This document shows positions 50,154-63,318 of a DNA stretch of 64,000 nucleotides, piece after piece. Made by a program: the position numbers and the translations under genes. Position 1 is the first letter of the stretch. Every line of letters begins with the position of its first letter. Origin of the DNA: Chrysomallon squamiferum (Eukaryota; Mollusca; Gastropoda; Neomphalida; Peltospiridae); NCBI GenBank assembly GCA_012295275.1, contig CM022667.1, positions 15,790,805-15,854,804 of the forward strand, given 5' to 3'. The notes under the pieces were generated by a model. That model saw only the letters and a list, made by a program, of their open reading frames with translations. It had not been told where the DNA came from and did no database searches.

Positions 50154-52836
50154 TGGCGTATTTCACAGTATTTGGATACAGAAGAAATTAGTGTTATACA
50201 TGTATGAAGGTTCAGTATTATTTTTATCTTCATATTTAAATAGCAGTTATCGTTGACGTCAACACGACATGAATTACTGCAGGATTGTTTTGTCTTTCTT
50301 TTTAATAAATAAAAAAAAATCTATAAATAAATAAAAACGGAAAATAATTAATGAGAATATAAGTAAATAAATAAATAAGTAAACAAATAAACAAACCTAT
50401 TTATAGCTAATGTATTAAGGTTCAGTATGGTTATTATCATGTTTAAATAATAGTATTGTTGATGGACTAAATACAGTTTTGTTAAGACAGATGTTTTTTT
50501 TTACAGCCTGCCATTACTCGTATTTGTTTGCCGTCAACATCACGTGAATTACTGCAGACTTGTTGCATCATTCATTCTGTCAACTGTTGTATTTCTAATA
50601 ATAAACAAATCTACAAAAAAAAAAAAAAAAAAAAAAAAACAACGAAAAAACCAAACATATATGCGAAAGTAAATAGATACATAAATAAGTAAACAAACAA
50701 GTAAATAAATAAATAGATAGATAAATAAACAACCATTTTGTAACTGATACAGAGAAATGATTATGCTTCTTTTTCTTTTGTTTGACATTATGTATGCATG
50801 TCTTTGTTCTATTCTCGTTCACTAAGACGCTCAGAAAGATTGCATTTTTAAAAATTTTATTAATATGTTTTATATTTTATTAATTGTCAGAAGTATTTGA
50901 GACAACAACAACAACAACAACAAAACTAACAATAATAACGCATATTTGATAGTATTTTTTATCCCGGTAGGAATAAGTACAACTAATACATTTTGAAAAA
51001 CCAAACACACTATAATAATAATATACATAGAAAATACAAATAAAAAAAATAAAAACTAATATGCAGAATATACATTTAATATATGGATTCAAGGATAAGG
51101 GCTAGATATCTAGCCCTTATCCTTAAATCCAGGATAATTTGTGTTTATTACTAACTTAAATAAAGCTTGTGTAGATCTGAATTCCTTTCAAATAAATGAC
51201 TGATTCTTTTTCCTCTTATTCAAGTATATAGAGCAGAAAGCACTAACATAGAAATGGGGACGAAGGCGTTAACATAAGTACGTGACATACTATAAGAAAA
51301 ATAATTTTATGGGAAAAAATTAACTTAGTTCAGGCTCCTTTTCAACGAGACCCTTAATAAAACAGTAATCTCTATTGTCAACCGTTTTTTAACTTTCACA
51401 TATTCTTTAAACCATAAACTTGTTTTCAAAGTATTAACGAATTCAAAGCATTTGTTATAACTGAAAATAATAGTTATAAATTTTGCTCTGTGACTGCAAC
51501 ACAAATGTAAATCGTTATAAATTCTTTAAATCATAAAATGACATTTCGGACCAAAAGAATAGCATAACGTTTAGAATGAGTTAGAAGGGTAGAATAATAA
51601 GAATATCGCTTAATGAGAAAAACCGTAACGGGTTTCTTAAGTTATGCTTATATTAATGGGTGTCTATGTTTTGTTCCATTTGATTTACCTTTATAGACTG
51701 CACATTTTTATTTTTATTTTTATTTTTTTTATTTATATTATTCTGTTTTAATTGATTATTTTAAAATTTATTTTATTTATTTATTCATTTATTTATTTAT
51801 TTATTTATTTATTCTTCTCTTGAAGCGTTTTTTATTCAGCGAACAAGAGCAAACACTGCTTTTATTCTTAACTGGAAAATAAGAAATCAAACAGAAAACG
51901 AATAACAAAGAACAAAAAAAACCACAAAAACTAAGCACATCTATTATACATTACAGATCACTCAGACGGATAACCGCAGCAATGCGCTCTTCACGTGATT
52001 TGCCGAGTCCTTGCAACCTTGGCCGTATCAGATTTATTAAACTTATTTATAGACCACGTGGCACACTGACATACATTCTTCACGTTTTAGCTTGAAATAT
52101 ATACCATACTGATCCTTTTTTCTTAAATGAAAGATTCACGAAAATTAGTTCATTGTTTTTTCTGCTCTGTTTTTTTTCAGTCAGCAATTCAGTTGAATAT
52201 ATCAAAAATCTGTAATAACCAGTAATCGTATTGTAAACCGTATTTCAACTATCACACATTCTTTGAACTATTAATGAATTCAAACATTTGTTAGATATGA
52301 AAATAATGGGAAAAAATCTCAAATTCTTTGAATCTAAATTTATACTGCTTATGTATGACGTTAGTGGCGTTTGCTTTTATTTTAAAAATTATTTTATTTA
52401 ATATATTTTATTATTGTTTTTAATGAGCAGTAGGTAGAATGGTACAAACATATTAAGAGTATCTAATAGCTTAGTGAATATGATCGTTCAATTGTTTTCC
52501 AGTGTTTTACTCTGTGACTGCAACAAAAATGTAAATCATTATAAATTCTTTAAACCATAAAATGACACTTCGGACCAAAAGAATAGCTCAACGTTTTAGA
52601 ATGAGTTAGAACGATAGAATCAAAAAAATGTCGCTTAATGAGAAAAACCCGTAACGGGTTTCTTAAGTTATGCTTATATTAATGGGTGTCTATGTGTTTT
52701 TTTCTTATTTATCTTTCCAGACTTTTTTCAGTTTTATTTTTTTATTTTTAAATTTCTTTCATTTATTTATTCATTCTTCTAATAAAGCATTTTGGATTGA
52801 ACGAACAACAGAAGGAACCTTGCCTATATTCTTAGC

Positions 52837-52871
<35 letters not shown>

Positions 52872-55800
52872 AAATGACCCCAGCAGTTACATAAAAGAAA
52901 TGAAATCTGAATCATAAACAAATTTAACAGTAAACGTGTGTTCGTCGATTAACCAATTTGTTTACTTTGATTAATAATCAATCAGTTAATTTTAAATCAG
53001 TGTTAAAGTATTCACATTTATTATGTATCACAGATCAGTCACCTGTAGAACTGCAGCAATGCGCACTTCACGTGATTTGTCGAGTCCTTGCAATTTTGGC
53101 CATATCAAATTTATCAATCAGTTTATAGACAATGTCACACTGACATACATTCTTCACGTTTTAGCTTGAAATATATAATATACTGATCCTTTTTTGCTTA
53201 ATTGAAAGATTCATGAAAATTAGTTCTTTGTTTCTTTTGCTTTTTTTCAGTCAGCATTTCATATGAATACATTAAACATCTGTAATAACCAGTAATCCTG
53301 TGGTCAACCGTCTTTCAACTATCACACATTCTTTGAACTATTAATTTGTTAGATATGAAAATAATGGGGAAAAATCTTAAATTGTTTGAATCTGAATTTA
53401 TACTGCTTATGTTTGACATCAGTGACGTTCACTTTATTTTATTTATTTATTTCATTTATTTTATTATTATTTTTAATGAGCAATGGGCAGAATGCTACAA
53501 ACATCTTAAGAGTATCGAATAGATGAGAAACAGCTTAGTGAATATGACCGTTCACTTGTTTTCCAGTGTTTTACTCTGTGACTGCAACAAAAATGTAAAT
53601 CATTATAAATTCTTTAAACCATAAGATGACACTTCGGACCAAAAGAATAGCATAACTTATAGAATGAGATAGAACGGTAGAATAATAAAAAATATCCCTT
53701 AATGAGAAAAAATCCGTTACGGGCATTTCTTAAGGCTTGCGTATATTAATGCATTTTTATGTTTTGTTCTATTTGATTTGGCTTTATTCGGCGTATTTCA
53801 CAGTATTTGCATTGAAAAGACATTAGTTTTATACCTGTATGAAGGTTCAGCATTGTTATTATTATCATGTTTATATAGTAGTTATTGTTGACGTTAACAT
53901 GACATGAATTACTGCAGAACTGTTCCAGCTTTGATCCTGTTATTTGCTGTGTTTGTAATAATAAAAAAATATATGAAAAAAAAAGAAAGATTAGAAGAAT
54001 CAATGAGAAAGCAAGTAAGTAAGTAAGTAAATAAGTAAGTAAGTAAGTAAATAAATAAATAAAAAACCAACAAATAAACAAACCAATTTATTAATGTATT
54101 AAGTTTCAGTATTATTATTATTATCATGTTTAAATAGTAGTATTGCTTGACGTATTAATCAACCAAAGACATTTTTTGCTACGACTGTTTTATTTACATC
54201 TAGCCATTACTCTGATTTGTTTGCCGTCAACATCACGTGAATAACTGCAGACTTGCTGCATTATTCATTCTGTCAGCTACTGTATTTGTAGTAATAAACA
54301 AACCTATAAAAAATAAACAAGCAAATAACAATGAATGAATAAGTAAATAAATAAATAAATAAGTAAACAAACCAAGCAACCAATTAACCAATAGAAAATA
54401 AATAAAATAAAATAAAATAAATAAATAAATAAACAAACCAATTTATAACTAATCCAGAGAAATTATTATGGTTCTTTTTCTTTTGTATATTTGACATTAT
54501 CTGTATGCATGTCTTTGTTCTGTTCTCGTTCACTAAGACGCTAAGAAAGTTTATATATATTTTTTTAAATTTTATTATTTGTCAGAAGTATTTGAGAAAG
54601 CAGCAGCAACAACAACAACAATAATAACGCATATTAGATAATATTTTGATTAATTTCCTACAAATATCTTATCCTTGAATGTTTTAAATACAACTAAACA
54701 AAAAAACAAAACAAAAAAGAAACAAACAAAAACAAACACACTATAAGACGAACATAAAAAAACAGAAAATTAAGAAAATAATAATAATAATAATAATAAC
54801 ACGACAGAATATATACATTTTTTATCTTTCTTTCTTATTTTCTTTTCTCTAAATTGATATCTAACCTTTATGCTTAAGTGCAGGATAATGTGTGTTTATG
54901 GCTAACTTAAATAAAAATTCAATGGATCTGAATACCTTTCAAATGACTGCCTGATTCTTTTACCTCTTATTCTAGTATATAGAGCATAAAGTTCTAACAT
55001 GGACACGGGAAGGAAGGACGTTAATATAAGTACGTAACATACTACAAGAAAAATACTTAGTTAGAAAAAATTAACTTAGTTCAGGTTCCGTTAAAACGAA
55101 TCTCTTAATACACCAGTAATCGCTATTGTCATTTATTCCTCAAAACCATACAACTTGTTTTCAACTATTAATGAATTTAAAGCATTTGTTACAACTGAAA
55201 ATAATAATCTTAAAGCCACGTAATGCGAAAAATTCTTAAATGTTGCTCTGTGATTGGAAAAAAAAGAAGTAAATCTCTATAAATTCTTTAAACCATAAAA
55301 TGACACTTCGGAGCAAAAGAAGAACATAACTTTTAGAATGAGTTAGAAAGGCAGAATAATTAAAATATCGCTAAATGACAAAAAAAAAAAAACGTTACGG
55401 GCGTTTCTTATTACTGCATTTCTATATTTTGTTCTATTTTTCCTTTATAGCTTGAGACGGGGTTTTTTTGTTGTTGTTTTTCAGTTTTAATTGATTATTT
55501 CTAAATTTCTTTTATTTATTTATTTATTCTTCTCTTAAAGGAAACCTTGTCTTTATTCTTAACTGTAAAGAAAAAGAAAAACCAGAATAATAAGAATCAG
55601 AATTTCTTTTAATAACCTCCCCAGCAATTACATAAAAGAGATGAAAACTGAAACATAAACAAATACAAAATCAAACATGTCGATTAGTCATTTTCATAAG
55701 GTTGATTAAAAATGAATCATGCATCTTTAAACCAGTGTTAAACTATGCACGTTTATTATGTTTCATTGGTCACACAGCTGGACAAATGCAGCAATGTGCA

Positions 55801-55940
55801 CTTCACGTGATTTGACCAGTCCTTGCAACCTTGGCCGTATCAGATTTATCAATGAATTTATAGACAGCATGTCACACTGACATAATTTCTTTACGTTTGA
55901 AATATATACCATATTGATCCTTTGTATTAGATAAAATACT
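50154..55940. repeat. array of diverged internal repeats, unit 2
   Basis: Same landmarks as in unit 1: ctgtgactgcaac at about 51,486, 52,513 and 53,577; cacgtgatttg at 51,993, 53,069 and 55,806; gcgtatttcacagtatttg at 50,155 and 53,791. Order and spacing are preserved, so the array is older than the segmental duplication. No gene. Confidence 0.7.
51085..51130. repeat. 34-bp perfect palindrome (46 bp with one mismatch)
   Basis: Positions 51,091-51,124 equal their own reverse complement; the half site is aaggataagggctagat. The symmetry extends to ggatt/aatcc outside, with one mismatch. In copy 1 (30,340-30,370) six bases of the left half (ggctag) are missing, so the symmetry is reduced there. 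Confidence 0.95.
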
Positions 55941-56134
55941 CACGAAAATCAGTTTTTTTTTCTTTGTGCTTTGTTTTCAAAAATCTGACAGCGCACAATC
56001 GTTCTGTTTACCTAACTGCACATAAGTCAGCGAGTAATACAGACCATGTAGTCTTAGATAATAACTTAGAAAGGATAAATAAGAACTTAGAAAGGATAAT
56101 GATAATGAAACAGATACATACCATAGACACAAGA

Positions 56135-56136
<2 letters not shown>

Positions 56137-56219
<83 letters not shown>
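56137..56219. repeat. (GA)n tract outside the left inverted arm
   Basis: 83 bp of GA. It marks the outer boundary of the left arm: the arm starts immediately after it with atcacgttttctcgagatag. Confidence 0.95.
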
Positions 56220-56221
<2 letters not shown>

Positions 56222-57243
56222 CACGTTTTCTCGAGATAGAATGTACATCGAATGAATACAAGCAAAGTCAGATGACAATTTATACCCATATTTGGTTTTA
56301 TGTCACGAATGTTTCCAGAAGAAAAAAAAAAAGAAAGAGAGAGATGATGTTGCAGAAAGTGTCAGTTTTAAAATGTTAATTTGAACAAAATCCAAAGTCC
56401 CTATTTATTTATTTATTCTTTTTTTCTTTTCTTTTTTTTAATTCTAATTTTTTTCCCCTTTTTTGAATCGCTGTGACCTTATTATGTATTATTATGTATT
56501 ATTATTATTATTATTTTTTAATTAGTTTTACCACACCCTATCTTTCCAGTTCCCACAAATAAATAACTACCTACGAAAAATATTTTTACCGCGCCGTAGA
56601 TTTACATCTAGGTTTATCGTAAGCTGTGATTTAAGCTAACAGATAGGTCTGATTTAACTGTATATTGCATTGTAATTTAGATCCATGTCCACCGTTAAAT
56701 AAAACTGATATGCTTTTATGCTTTTAGATATTTTAAATGATTTAATTTAAAAAAAAAATATCTAAACTGAATTCAGAAAGGATCATAATTTAAGCTAAAT
56801 ATTTTTTGTTGTTTAAATATATATTGAGATCTGAATTGAAATTAATGCACGTGAAAAATCAAATTTATATATCGTTTTAATTCATGTTTCTGTACGGTCT
56901 ATAATTTGAATTGATACATGAAATTAAGTATTGCACATCTTTTATTTTAAGAATGTCACTGTTGTTCTAGATTTTAAAAATACTTTTTCATATCATCATA
57001 GAAGTGATTTGTTTAGAGTAATGTTAATGATATCTGTATTCCTGATAGATGTCTGCATTTCTGTGTGATTAACAGCGAGCAATTACATTCATTTATAAAT
57101 GTATAAATGTTTGAACTTTTTTCTATGTATGTTTATGTGTATTTTCGGAACTACGTTTGCAATTGAACGGGAGAGAGACATTGCATGTTTTATATGTGTG
57201 TGAGTGTGCGTATAATTGTGCGAGTGTGCGTTTAAGTGTGTGC

Positions 57244-57305
<62 letters not shown>

Positions 57306-58560
57306 ATTCTTTATGTAATCCACGTTATTACGTTTCAATGTATTATGATAGCTATACATCTCTACCAGATTATCAACGAGCGTGAAGTAGGCTACAGTAC
57401 GGAGATGTGTAGAGGAATGTTTACAATATCTCTTTATCTCCAGATTTTTTTTAACTGTTTGTCTGTACTGTATGTACATCTGTCTGCCTGTCTGTCCATC
57501 CATTGTCCTGCATTAATCCAGTAAAGACTCTGTATCAGTTCCTCAGTCTATCTTTCTATCTGTTTCTCTCTGTCTGTCCATTTTTCTATATTTATCAATT
57601 TATATGTATCAGTAATTACATGTGTGTGTTTCTGTCTCTCTGTCAAAGTGTTTCTATATTTTTCTCTCTGTCTGTATATCTATTTGTCTGTCTCTCTTGT
57701 ACTTCCAATATTTTCTAATTCTATTTTTGTTGTGTGTTATTGTATCTGTCTGAGTCCGTGTGTTTGTATGGGTGTCTATGACATACAAGTAGTGGGAAAT
57801 GTAGGTTCATGCACTGAACAGGTTGTCAAAATACAAATATAATAACTATTTTTATTACAAAATATAATTTTTATAAATGTGTTCATCTCTTTAAATAAAA
57901 CTGGTAGCACTGGAATGAAAAATTTCAACCAAGAATCTTTTTTTTTTTTGTTTATTGATTGCAATGTTTTAGGACGGCACTGCGATTTGAAGACTGAATT
58001 TTCTATCTACCAGTTCTAACGTGATGAAGTGAAAATGATATCACACCACGTTACCCGTCAAGATTTATAAATTTATTTTTCTACCAGAAGCTGTATTAAC
58101 ATTTGTATTTTTTTCTCATCATTTTTGACATCAGAGGAGCTACGCAGACCTGGTCTAGACAGATATTCACATTGATGTGTATATTACATCCAAGAGGGAT
58201 GACTGTGGTATGTCACAAAGTCCAGTTAAGAACTTTGCTGACAGTTAACCAACTGATGGGTTGCCACTTTACTAAATTATTTCCTACAGCCAATAATATT
58301 AACAATGGTCTAAGCAATACAGTTTTCAAATTGTTATACAGATAAATATAATTTTACTAAAAACATAAATTATACATATATTTGGTTTTGCGTCTCGTCT
58401 TTTCTTTTTTTAATTCTGTTTTGCTTCTTCTAATTTCTTTTTTTTCTTCTATTTTTTTCTTTTTTGCTTCTTCCACTTTTACTTTTTTCTCTTCATTCTT
58501 TAATTCTGTTTTGCTTCTTCTAATTTCTTTTTCTTCTATTTTTTTTTTCTTCATCATTCT
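56220..58560 (+). repeat. left arm of a large inverted repeat, unit 2
   Basis: Reverse complement of about 61,270-63,318. The outer end atcacgttttctcgagatag pairs with ctatctcgagaaaacgtgat ending at about 63,318. Inner landmarks such as gtttaaatatatattgagat and accagatctaacg-type words pair across the spacer. It contains the second (GA)n tract (57,249-57,302), whose partner is the (CT)n at 62,246-62,329. It encodes nothing recognisable. The 1-kb outer part (56,220-57,248) is absent at the equivalent place in unit 1. Confidence 0.85.
57249..57302. repeat. (GA)n tract inside the left inverted arm
   Basis: 54 bp of GA followed by tttattctttatgtaatcc, the same sequence that follows the single GA tract of unit 1. 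Confidence 0.95.
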
Positions 58561-58920
58561 TTTCTTTCTTTTCTCTTCAGAGTCTTTTTTTGCTCTGTTT
58601 CTTTTTTCTTTTTTTTTCTTTTTCTTTAATTCTGTTTTGCTTTTCTTCTTCTTTTTTTCTTCATTTTTAATTCTTTTTGCTTCTAATTTCTTTTTTTCTT
58701 CTATTTTTTTTCTGTTTTGCTTTCATCATTTTTCTTTTTTTCTTTTTTCAGAGTCTTTTCCCTTTTTCTGTTTCTTGTTCTTTTTTCTTTCACTTCATCT
58801 TCTTCTTTAAATTCTGTTTTAATTATGCATTACAGAAACAGTCACGCATTTCTTCTATTTTTCCTTCATTCTTTAATTCTGTTTTTGCTTCTTCTAATTT
58901 CTTTTCTTCTATTTTTCTTC
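58400..58920 (+). repeat. pyrimidine-rich minisatellite, expanded in copy 2
   Basis: The motif ttaattctgttttgcttcttctaatttc, written here in parts as ttaattctgttttgc plus ttcttctaatttc, recurs about five to six times in variable form with interspersed T/C runs. Unit 1 has about one copy (36,990-37,030). One strand is almost purely pyrimidine. The F/S/L-rich frames here are artefacts. Confidence 0.75.
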
Positions 58921-59722
58921 ACACACACACACACACACACCACAGTGTTTTTTAATATTTTATACATTACAGACACCACCTTGCCCATAATATTTACCTT
59001 CACTTACTTAGGTAGATAAATACGTATTTCGTTATACTGAATAAAAGAAAGACTGACAATTTTCACGCATAGACACACACATGCACGCACAGACTGATAG
59101 ATAGATAAATAGCTAGATAGATAGATGTAATTTCTCGACATATTGCCTGAAATGAAAGATGCATCATTTATTTTGCCTGTACAACAACAACAAAAAAAGA
59201 CAACAAAAAACAACAACAACAACAAACAAAAGCCGAACTGTAAGGACGCTCGCACCTGAGCGATATCATTAAGAAGGCTTAAAAGTAAATAAATAAATAA
59301 ATAAATAAATAGACGCTTGTAGACAACTGATAGTTGTTGGACCCGACCGTTTACGCCAGTGAAATCGAGTTCGACAGATGACATATTCAACTCTAGCAAT
59401 AGAACACACGTAAATATACCGTTAGTAGAACTGGGCCAGACTTTTGTGGGAATTTCACTGTTACCACTTTTTGGTGATGGAAGTTATGTTAAGTTAGATC
59501 GTGAATCGGTGATTAAGCATGCATGTATATATGTTTGTATGTTCTGATGTGTTTCTGTGTGTATATATATGTATGTATATGGTTGTATGCTTATATGTAT
59601 GTATGTATCTATGTATGTATTTATGTATGTATGTATGTATGTATGTATGTATGTATGTATAAATGTGTTAATGCATGGATGAATAATAGATGGACTTAAA
59701 TAATGAATAATATTATAAATAA

Positions 59723-59781
<59 letters not shown>

Positions 59782-61269
59782 TTTTCTGGGAGGGCTAGGT
59801 TGTAACATGGATTATAATGGGAAACATTTATTATTATTATTATTATTATTAGTCGCGATGATGACATATTATTTCAGTTGAAATTAGTTGTGTCATGATC
59901 TGGTGAATGGCGGAATAACGTGAGAGTGACAAATATAGTGACAGAAAGGTGAACGACATTACACCGGTATATTCTGATACATTTGTGTCTGTCTTCTTGT
60001 ATGTCCGTACGTGCGTTTTACTTAAGCATATAAGATGACTGTAACAAAGATTTTAACGAGCCAATTGGAAATTTCCATATATGAACTTTCAAACTGGATT
60101 TTTACTGGGAGAATCCAATGGCCTACTTTTATTTTTCAATCAGGGCGTCTCTCACAGTCTTTTCACGTGATCACATAGGTAAATAATAATACCCAAACAA
60201 TCTAAAAAAAAAAAAAAACAACAAAAAAAACATTGTTCATCAAAAAAAAAAAAAAAAAAAAAAGGTGGAATCTGTCTCCTAGTGGCAACAAGAAATGAAT
60301 TTGTGATGAGAGTGTAAAGAATTTAAGAAGAAGAAAAAATCTGTAGTCTCACAGTTGACAATGTCTGTTGTATAGGTGTCAGTTGTTCGTTCGTGTGTAT
60401 GTTTGTGTTGTAACTTTATATAGTACTGATGGCAAATAAGAGTTTTTGTTTAACGTTGTGAAATTTGCTGTATCATAATATTATAGACAAAGGAAAAAAA
60501 AATACATAGCTTAGTAATAATGATGACGACGATAACGAATACCTTAATTTTCTTGATGAAATCAGATGTGACTGTTCAGTGATTTGGTGCTTTATTTATA
60601 ATTATAGCTGCAAGCAAGATTCATAAAATATATCACATTGTTGTATTGACTAAATATTCATATAATTAAGCAATAACGTACGTTAAATACCACTGTATGT
60701 TAGTAACCTCAACATTTGGCGAATTTTTATTAGCTTCATATTCTAACAGTACAAGAGACATTGCATTTCTTCTTTAAAGAACATGTTGTTGTACGAGTGA
60801 ATGATCTTATTAAATTATTTATTTTTCGAGTTATTATTTTATTGTTGTGCGCGAGCTGTCATGGCTCATAACAAAGTATAACAATAACATAATACTTTTA
60901 CAATACATTTCAACGCCGCATTTTATTCCTCATCAATTAGAGTTGTGACGTCAGCATGTATCAGTCGGTCTGTCAGCATGGGTCTTGTTTCTTTTTTCTT
61001 TTTTTCTGACATCACGTCAGATAATGACGTCACGAACGCAGCATTATTTTAAGACTACTCATTGGTGGGCATACTTCATTATTAATAAAGACCACACGTC
61101 AAATCAAATAAAGCGGTTCTTGGATGTATTCACAGTATTCGTTTCAATAAAAACAGACTTTAAATAAAAACATTTTTATTTTCCTTTTTATTATTTTTTT
61201 TTTCTCCTTCTTTTAATAAGTGGTTGTATATGAATATGTCTGTAAATGATATTTGAATTTCTATAAGAA
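58921..61269. other. spacer of the inverted repeat, unit 2
   Basis: About 2.3-2.7 kb between the arms, depending on where the minisatellite is assigned. It holds GATA, ATGT (59,597-59,660) and (GT)n (59,726-59,779) repeats, (ATT)n at 59,829-59,850, and unique-looking DNA at 60,840-61,200 that falls in the gap in unit 1, including gtgacgtcagcatg and tgacgtcacgaac CRE-like words (about 60,945-61,035). No gene is recognised. Confidence 0.6.
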
Positions 61270-61786
61270 GAAAAAGAAGGAGAAGAAAAAGAAATTATAA
61301 GAAGCAAAACATAATTAAAGAACGCAAAGAAATAATAAAAGTGGAAGTAAAAAGGAGAAAAGAAGAAAGGCAAAACCAAATATATGTAAAATTTATGTTT
61401 TTAATAAAATTATAATTATCTGTATTACAATTTGAAAACTGTATTGCTTTGACCATTGTTAATATTATTGGCTGTAGGAAATAATTTAGTAAGTAGCAAC
61501 CCATCAGTTGGTTAACCGTCAGCAAAGTTCTTAACTGGACTTTGTGACATACCACAGTCATCGCTCTTGGATGTAATATACACATCAATGTGAAAATCTG
61601 TCTAGACCAGATCTGATGTCAAAAATGATGAGAAAAAAATACAAATGTTAATACAGCTTCTGGTAGAAAAATAAATTTATAAATCTTGACGGGTAACGTG
61701 GTGTGATATCATTTTCACTTCATCACGTTAGAACTGGTAGATAGAAAATTCAGTCTTCAAATCGCAGTGCGGTCCTAAAATATTGC

Positions 61787-61818
<32 letters not shown>

Positions 61819-62242
61819 TATTCTTGGTTCTAATGTTTCATTCCAATGCTACCAGTTATATTTTGTAATAAAAATAGTAATTATATTTGTATTTTGACAT
61901 TTCCTAATACTTGTATGTCATACACAGACACACACACAGACACACGGACTCAAATAAATATACAAAAATGGACAGACAGAGAGAAACAGATAGAAACATA
62001 GACTGAGGGACTGATCCGGAGTGTTTACTGGATTAATGCAGGACAATGGATGGACAGACAGGCAGACAGATGTACATACAGTACAGACAAACTGTTATAA
62101 AAATCTGGAGATAAACAGATATTGTAAACATTCCTCTACACATCTCCGTACTGTAGCCTACTTCACGCTCGTTGATAATCTGGTAGAGGTGTATAGCTAT
62201 CATAATACATTGAAACGTAATAACGTGGATTACATAAAGAAT

Positions 62243-62333
<91 letters not shown>

Positions 62334-63318
62334 CACACACACTTATACGCACACTCACACACATATAAAACATGCAATGTCTCTCTCCTGTTCAATTGCA
62401 AACGTAGTTCCGAAAATACACATAAACATACATAGAAAAAAATTCAAACATTTATATATTTATAAGTGAATGTAATTGCTCGCTGTTAATCACTCAGAAA
62501 TGCAGACATCTATCAGGAATACAGATATTATTAACATTACTCTTAATAAATTACTTCTATGATGATGTGAAAAAGTATTTTTAAAATCTAGAACAACAGT
62601 GACATTCTTAAAAATAAAAGATGTGCAATACTTACTTTCATGTATCAATTCAAATTATTGACCGTACAGAAACATGAATTAAAACGATATACAAATTTAA
62701 TTTTTCAAGTGCCCTAATTTCAATTCAGATTTCATATATATTTAAACAACAAAAAATATTTTGCTTAAATTATGATCCTTTCTGAATTCAGTTTAGATAT
62801 TTATTTTTTTAATTAAATTATTTAAAATATCTAAAAGCATAAAAATATATCAGTTTTATTTAACGGTGGACATGGATCTAAATTACAATGCAATATACAG
62901 TTAAATCAGACCTATCTGTTAGTTTAAATCACAGCTTACGATAAACTTAGATGTAAATCTACGGCGCGAAGGTAGTTATTTATTTCTGTGAACTGGAAAG
63001 ACAGGCTGTGATAAAACTAATTAAAATAATAATAATAATAATACATAATAATACATAATACGGTCACAGCGATTCAAAAAAGGGGAAAAAAATTAAAATT
63101 AAAAAAAGAAAAGAAAAAAAGAATAAATAAATAAGTAGGGACTTTGGATTTTGTTCAAATTAACATTTTAAAACTGACACTTTCTGCAACATCATCTCTC
63201 TCTTCCTCTTTTTTTTCTTCTGGAAACATTCGTGACATAAAACCAAATATGGGTATAAATTGTCATCTGACTTTGCTTGTAATCATTCGATGTACATTCT
63301 ATCTCGAGAAAACGTGAT
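61270..63318 (-). repeat. right arm of the large inverted repeat, unit 2
   Basis: Reverse complement of the left arm 56,220-58,560. For example, 61,441-61,560 pairs with 58,200-58,330. It includes a (CT)n tract at 62,246-62,329 opposite the (GA)n at 57,249-57,302. After 63,318 the sequence continues into the tail shared with 40,220-40,930. Confidence 0.85.
62246..62329. repeat. (CT)n tract inside the right inverted arm
   Basis: 84 bp of CT, the complement of the GA tract in the left arm but about 30 bp longer. Confidence 0.95.

Noticed and set aside
58382-59019. Phe/Ser/Leu-rich open frames of 90-140 codons
   Set aside because: They come from the pyrimidine-rich minisatellite; the frames are not kept in unit 1.
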